The notes beneath the pieces are model-generated. The model did no database searches and was not told the DNA's origin. It saw only the letters and a list, made by a program, of their open reading frames with translations. This document shows, piece after piece, positions 58,344 through 62,211 of a DNA stretch of 62,211 nt. The translations under genes and the position numbers were made by a program. Position 1 is the first letter of the stretch, and each line of letters opens with the position of its first letter. Source of the DNA: Nitrospirota bacterium (lineage in GTDB: Bacteria > Nitrospirota > Nitrospiria > Nitrospirales > Nitrospiraceae); contig JACRLR010000056.1 of assembly GCA_016219645.1 (NCBI GenBank), positions 1 to 62,211 of the forward strand, read 5' to 3'.

Positions 58344-59183
58344 TTATGCATACAAGCCGTTTAATGCTGGGCCCTTGGGTCGCAAGATCTCCTGTTGAAA
58401 CGCATCGGAATGCAAACCCCTGCGATAGATCTCCACCCGGAGCAACTCTTCCAAGCGGACATTACTCAGATGCACTCGAGGTCCGAAGTGATTGAGCAAT
58501 GCAAACTGGCTCGGCTTGTTCGGCGCTTCAAAGATCGTCCGATCCATGCCGTATGCGTCAACGAAACGCTCCGCAAACCCCGCATTCAACTTTCCTTTTC
58601 CGTCGAACAGCCCTACGTCTTGCGCGCTTTCCCGCCCCTCCACCACAATCTTCCCCGCCCCGGCGTCGAGCCATCGCTTACCTTGGTCCACCAGTTGTGT
58701 CACGACATCCTCGGTAAACGTTCCCCCATGTTTTTCACCGATCTCGAACTGCAGGGTAAGGCCGCGCTCAGACACGAGACGCGCGATCTCACGGGGATTC
58801 AGCACGTTCTCGATGAAACCCGCGCCGGCTTCTATGCCCGTCACTCCGATATCGGCGCATAGATCGAGATATTCCGGAAGCTTCTTGAAGTACACGGCGA
58901 TCTCGAATGGCCCTCCCCCCGTGCAGACAGGAACATTGAGACGCCGCGCCGCATCGACCTTCTTGCGTGTTGCAATTTCATTTGCGACTTGCCAGCAGGC
59001 CATTGATATCTTTAACGAGGAGATCAAATGCCGACTCTGTTCCAGATGACTCTCCAGCGTCAGGGGGTCGTAACCGGGATCAAATGGGCTCGTCAGGGGG
59101 GGGAGGTCGACCACGCCGATCTCGCAGAGATAGTCGCGGGTATGTCGCATCTTTCCATTGGATTTCAGCGTCTCGGTGATCAT
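58344..59183 (-). CDS. comA: Phosphosulfolactate synthase (ComA family)
   Basis: 279 residues; AAGGAGG six bases before ATG 59183. It aligns by eye with Bacillus-type ComA: VCTGGGPFEIA (87-96, as GGTLFE), IGVTGIEAGAGFI, VEGRESAQDVGLF (181-193, as EARESGTGG), IFEAPNKPSQFALLNHFGP (218-236) and GLHSDAFQQ. The canonical KFGWGT stretch is replaced by LKISMACW, so it is a divergent member, and altered substrate use is possible. The known reaction adds sulfite to phosphoenolpyruvate. Coenzyme M genes comCDE are not seen nearby, suggesting that sulfolactate itself is the product. Confidence 0.85.
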   Translation of the reverse strand: MITETLKSNGKMRHTRDYLCEIGVVDLPPLTSPFDPGYDPLTLESHLEQSRHLISSLKISMACWQVANEIATRKKVDAARRLNVPVCTGGGPFEIAVYFKKLPEYLDLCADIGVTGIEAGAGFIENVLNPREIARLVSERGLTLQFEIGEKHGGTFTEDVVTQLVDQGKRWLDAGAGKIVVEGRESAQDVGLFDGKGKLNAGFAERFVDAYGMDRTIFEAPNKPSQFALLNHFGPRVHLSNVRLEELLRVEIYRRGLHSDAFQQEILRPKGPALNGLYA

Positions 59184-59237
59184 GAGGAGCCTCCTTGTTA
59201 ATGAACTTTCATCTGATCTCTGAAAACAGCGACTACG

Positions 59238-60215
59238 TCAAGCCGTTCGACAGACAACTGCCGGAGTACTTCCAAGGGCGATAGGTTCAAAACCCGCATC
59301 TACGGCAAATCGCAAAAATACTTTGATTCTCTCCATAAACTCCCGTCTATCAGGCTCATTTCTCACAAAGGGGGTGAGCCCAGGCTGCAATGTGGGTGAA
59401 TGAAAAAAGAGATTCAGAACTTGCGCACCCTTCTGGATCATCGATCTGGCCAAGGTGATCATCTCATCGCCAGTGGAATTTTCCGGAGACAGCCAGATTT
59501 TTTGAAGCACACCACAACGGTGCAACAGTCCAGCAGCCCTGAGTAGGCTGTAGGGGGGCCTGGTAAGTATATGGTGAACTCTGTTGGCTTTCTCGAAGCT
59601 CGAACTCGTCAGGCCTGAAAATCCTACGGTTGCAGGGACCTCAAGCATGGGCCCTGACGGGTGGGCAGTGAAAATATGGTCATGGTGAAATCGATATGGT
59701 GCGGGATCGGAATCGGAAAAGTTCGGCCCATACTGTCTCGACCAGTCAACAAATGGCAGCACGGACGTATCCACCTTGTAGCCCAGCGAATGAAGGCTTG
59801 CAGCGGCATGCTGTCCATAGCCCCATCTTCCAGCGCGGAAGGAAACCGGCACGCTTCCAAAGGACTCCACAATCGTCTCGTGCAGCCGCGTAAGCTTTTC
59901 CTTCTGCACCTCCGCGGGGAGATTGCAGAGCATACTGTTTCTCTCCGTCATCGCCTCCCCATAAGGGGGGGTGTTCCAGGGGTGGCAGTGCATGCCGATC
60001 TCGCAGCGCCCCTTCTGAAGAATTTCGCTGAGAATCGAAACGGACGTCTTATCGGTGGCGACAGGATAGGTAATGAGATAGGTGGGGATTACGGCAAATT
60101 CATCGAACAGGTCCTGAAGCCGTGTAATGTGAGAAATATTGTTCAGTGTGTGCCCGTCGACCACATATCTCCCCCATTGATCTTCTTCAGTATCAATGGT
60201 GACAACGAGTTTCAT
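59238..60215 (-). CDS. Polysaccharide deacetylase-like protein (NodB-related)
   Basis: 325 residues from ATG 60215 (MKLVVTIDTEEDQWGRY), an earlier ATG at 60257 being less likely. VTIDTEEDQWG is the modified motif 1 (Asp-Thr-Glu-Glu), EIGMHCHPWNTPP supplies the two metal His, SFRAGRWGYGQ is motif 3, and LNLFFHSPTLQPG is the late His motif. This subgroup is common in glycan clusters and acts on cytoplasmic intermediates. It comes 54 bases before comA. Confidence 0.8.
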   Translation of the reverse strand: MKLVVTIDTEEDQWGRYVVDGHTLNNISHITRLQDLFDEFAVIPTYLITYPVATDKTSVSILSEILQKGRCEIGMHCHPWNTPPYGEAMTERNSMLCNLPAEVQKEKLTRLHETIVESFGSVPVSFRAGRWGYGQHAAASLHSLGYKVDTSVLPFVDWSRQYGPNFSDSDPAPYRFHHDHIFTAHPSGPMLEVPATVGFSGLTSSSFEKANRVHHILTRPPYSLLRAAGLLHRCGVLQKIWLSPENSTGDEMITLARSMIQKGAQVLNLFFHSPTLQPGLTPFVRNEPDRREFMERIKVFLRFAVDAGFEPIALGSTPAVVCRTA

Positions 60216-60461
60216 TGAAGCAGCACCCAGGTAAAGTCGGACCGATGTGTTCCACAAACCACTGTGGCACAGAGAGCGATTCCGGAAATGCAGAGTTGGT
60301 CCCTACGAGCTGCGCCAGACAGGTTTAGACCAGGCGTTTATCGAACTGACAAGAGGCAAAGGAATGGCGCCACCATGGAATCCTGAGACAACGATTTGAG
60401 GCTTGTGAACCGATTTGGCTTATCTGACGGGCTTGACGATGACCGACCAGCGCTACAGCCA

Positions 60462-60499
60462 CCGATCGCTCCCCTCACGGTCGTGAGGAGAGCGATCGG
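60462..60499 (-). terminator. Strong 18-base-pair hairpin after the DUF5989 gene
   Basis: Two 18-base arms with one mismatch (CCGATCGCTCCCCTCACG and CGTGAGGAGAGCGATCGG) and a GT loop, 16 bases after the DUF5989 stop. There is no T tract, so Rho-dependent ending or 3' end protection is more likely than intrinsic termination. The remaining part of the 60216-60515 gap shows no gene. Confidence 0.5.
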
Positions 60500-60515
60500 T
60501 CTGGGCCGGATCTTG

Positions 60516-60668
60516 TTAAAACAACGTATAGATGAATGGCGCCACCACGGAGCCTTGCGTCAGGACGATAAGGCTTCCAAGCAGCACGAGAACAGTAACG
60601 ATGGGGAGGAGCCAGAACTTTTTCCGCTCCCTCATAAACGACCAGAGCTCTGAAGTGAACTCGAACAT
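60516..60668 (-). CDS. DUF5989-like 50-residue membrane protein
   Basis: A 50-codon gene from ATG 60668, with AGGAGG upstream: MFEFTSELWSFMRERKKFWL, then the helix PIVTVLVLLGSLIVLTQGS and the end VVAPFIYTLF. The ELW-FM-ERKK-WL start and AP-IYTLF end match the small DUF5989 proteins that follow sxtJ and a carbamoyltransferase in exopolysaccharide and saxitoxin-type clusters. It probably forms a membrane partner of SxtJ/carbamoyltransferase. Function unknown. Confidence 0.8.
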   Translation of the reverse strand: MFEFTSELWSFMRERKKFWLLPIVTVLVLLGSLIVLTQGSVVAPFIYTLF

Positions 60669-60692
60669 GGAAGACCTCCTTTGTCTACCCGA

Positions 60693-61091
60693 TTAAAATT
60701 GATACTTCATATGCGACCGGGGCCGCGGTTGCCTTGTCACCCGGTATGTCTGGCTATCTTGAGCATATGCCTGCCTCATCGCATCTTTGCCCATGAGCCG
60801 GAAGATAATGCCGATGGGCGTGATCAGGCCATAAAACACGATGCTGAGGAGAATCCTGGTATTGACCCACCCCAGAATATGCCCGATCCACATCCATGCC
60901 CGGTGAATCGGCGCCAACGCACGAGGTAGGATAGCCCCCACGATCATGAGGAGTCCGCCGAGGCAAATCGCCCACAACCGGAACGGCTCGCTGCGAAACA
61001 CCAGAGGCCAGAGCCCGATGACGAGAAACACTCCTCCGACCAATAGTCCAAACTGGCGCAGTTCTTTATGCGTGGCTGAATGACCCATCAT
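60693..61091 (-). CDS. SxtJ-family membrane protein
   Basis: 132 residues. ATG 61091 or 61088; GGGGG lies just upstream. It begins with MGHSATHKELRQFGLLVGG, which is typical of SxtJ. Hydrophobic helices are around FGLLVGGVFLVIGLWPLVF, LWAICLGGLLMIVGAILP and RILLSIVFYGLITPIGIIF, ending with a basic tail (VTRQPRPRSHMKYQF). It lies 15 bases after the carbamoyltransferase gene. It may anchor or assist the carbamoyltransferase. Biochemical role unknown. Confidence 0.82.
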   Translation of the reverse strand: MMGHSATHKELRQFGLLVGGVFLVIGLWPLVFRSEPFRLWAICLGGLLMIVGAILPRALAPIHRAWMWIGHILGWVNTRILLSIVFYGLITPIGIIFRLMGKDAMRQAYAQDSQTYRVTRQPRPRSHMKYQF

Positions 61092-61106
61092 ATCCCCCTG
61101 GTCGAG

Positions 61107-62211
61107 TTAGTCGAGTTCGAATTCTTTCTTCCAATCCGTATCGCCTTCAAGCGCCTTCTGGTCCGCTTTTCGCAGCACGCAATTCTCGAGAACCAACACG
61201 TCCATCTCGGTTCTCATGAAACAGCGATACGCATCTTCCGGCGTGCAAACAATTGGTTCGCCACGCACATTGAACGACGTATTCACACAAGTGGCATACC
61301 CCGTCTTTTCCTCAAACGCTTTAAGCAACTTGTAGTAACGCGGATTGGTGTCCTCATGGACGGTTTGAATTCTGGCAGAATAATCGATGTGCGTGACGGA
61401 TGGAATATCCGAGCGTGGCACATTGAGCAAATCGATACCCCAGAGCGCTTTCTGGCCTTGGTCGAATGGAAGACGCCGCTTTTCAAGAACCGGAGCCACC
61501 AGGAGCATGTACGGGCTATCACAGTCCATTTTAAAATAGTCCGACACCCGCTCTCTCAACACGGAAGGGGCAAATGGTCTGAACGATTCCCGATACTTGA
61601 TCTTGAGGTTCATCACGGATTGCATCGTGGTGTTTCGCGCATCGCCCAGGATGCTGCGGCCTCCCAGGGATCGCGGGCCGAATTCCATTCGGCCCTGCAG
61701 CCACCCCACCACTTTTCCGGCGGCCAGTTCATCGGCCACTCGACCATACAACTCCCCTTCTTCAAGCCTCGTATAGACCGCCCCAAGCCCCTTCAACCTG
61801 ACTTCGACATCCTGGTTTGTAAATGCCGGCCCTAAATAGCTCCCCTTCATCTTGTCATTCATATTGTCTGCGGTCCTGGGCTTGTTCTCATACTGGTGCC
61901 AGGCACTCAGCGCTGCACCCAACGCCCCACCTGCATCGCCGGCGGCCGGCTGAATCCAAATTCCCTTAAACGGCCCCTCTCGCAGTATCCTCCCGTTCCC
62001 GACGCAATTGAGTGCGACACCGCCCGCTAAGCAGAGATAGTCCACTCCCGTTTCACGGTGCATCGTCCGCGACAGTCGCAGCATGACTTCCTCGGTGACT
62101 TCCTGAATCGATCGAGCTAAATCCATTTCCCGCTGACCAAACTTCGATTCTGCCTGGCGAGGGGGGCCGCCGAATATGTCATCGAACTTGCGGCTCGTCA
62201 TCGTCAGGCCG
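61107..62211 (-). CDS. Carbamoyltransferase (NodU/CmcH/TobZ family), 5' end outside the window
   Basis: Open from the window edge; about 367 residues of the ~600 of a full protein. Contains GLTMTSRKFDDIFGGPPR, the YrdC-fold end VDYLCLAGGVALNCVGNGRI, QPAAGDAGGALGAALSAW and the C-terminal Carbam_trans_C with GRMEFGPRSLGGRSILGD, FRPFAPSVL and CVNTSFNVRGEPIV. These enzymes make carbamoyl-AMP from carbamoyl phosphate and transfer the carbamoyl group to a hydroxyl on a sugar or natural product. It is the first visible gene of the sxtJ-DUF5989 unit. Confidence 0.93.
   Translation of the reverse strand, partial: GLTMTSRKFDDIFGGPPRQAESKFGQREMDLARSIQEVTEEVMLRLSRTMHRETGVDYLCLAGGVALNCVGNGRILREGPFKGIWIQPAAGDAGGALGAALSAWHQYENKPRTADNMNDKMKGSYLGPAFTNQDVEVRLKGLGAVYTRLEEGELYGRVADELAAGKVVGWLQGRMEFGPRSLGGRSILGDARNTTMQSVMNLKIKYRESFRPFAPSVLRERVSDYFKMDCDSPYMLLVAPVLEKRRLPFDQGQKALWGIDLLNVPRSDIPSVTHIDYSARIQTVHEDTNPRYYKLLKAFEEKTGYATCVNTSFNVRGEPIVCTPEDAYRCFMRTEMDVLVLENCVLRKADQKALEGDTDWKKEFELD

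Overview
The window looks like a chromosomal segment from a Nitrospira-like bacterium (phylum Nitrospirota). That assignment is inference. It rests on a GC-rich Gram-negative gene set, an exosortase-associated (XrtA/PEP-CTERM type) FemAB protein, and two copies of a GGCTGCTGAAAaAGG-type dispersed intergenic element that I associate from memory with Nitrospira genomes. No rRNA, tRNA, CRISPR array or complete mobile element was seen.

Left edge (1-1390, mostly + strand): the last 39 codons of an IS110-family transposase, a small membrane-protein gene that breaks at a seven-G run, a 94-residue unknown protein with a strong ribosome site, and a 185-base imperfect palindrome.

Pyrimidine operon (1391-12710, - strand): a sigma70-like promoter, a PyrR-binding leader and an intrinsic terminator precede pyrR-pyrB-pyrC-DUF4149-carA-sppA-M48 protease-carB-greA-SAM hydroxide adenosyltransferase. 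Gaps are between -8 and +53 bases, so this looks like one transcription unit. It joins the first steps of UMP synthesis to envelope proteolysis and to a transcript-cleavage factor.

Middle (12858-21606): two unknown proteins, proA, a UDP-glucuronate decarboxylase, a TviB/WbpA-type nucleotide-sugar dehydrogenase, and a + strand secreted jelly-roll protein with a long structured leader.

Polysaccharide region (21713-62211, - strand): about 33 genes read in one direction, many with ATGA stop-start overlaps. It holds five glycosyltransferases, a Wzx-type flippase, an O-antigen ligase/polymerase, three NodB-like deacetylases, four membrane-anchored SGNH hydrolases, two asparagine-synthase-like amidotransferases, two FemAB/GNAT proteins, a DegT aminotransferase, an FkbM methyltransferase, a CapK-type adenylating enzyme, an alpha/alpha-toroid protein, an acyltransferase, and a carbamoyltransferase-SxtJ-DUF5989 trio at the right edge. 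No initiating sugar-phosphate transferase, Wza/Wzc export system or exosortase is present in the window.

The most unusual part is 46377-59183. There, comA and comB (phosphosulfolactate synthase and phosphatase) are followed by an ATP-grasp ligase, an acyltransferase, a LarA-like nickel-pincer racemase homologue, a RimK-like ATP-grasp ligase, a glycosyltransferase, a GNAT protein, a third ATP-grasp ligase and a CapK-like ligase. My working hypothesis is that the cell makes 3-sulfolactate, may adjust its stereochemistry, and attaches it by amide or ester bonds to a surface glycan or glycan precursor. A fourth ATP-grasp domain is fused to a low-molecular-weight tyrosine phosphatase at 34909-36741.
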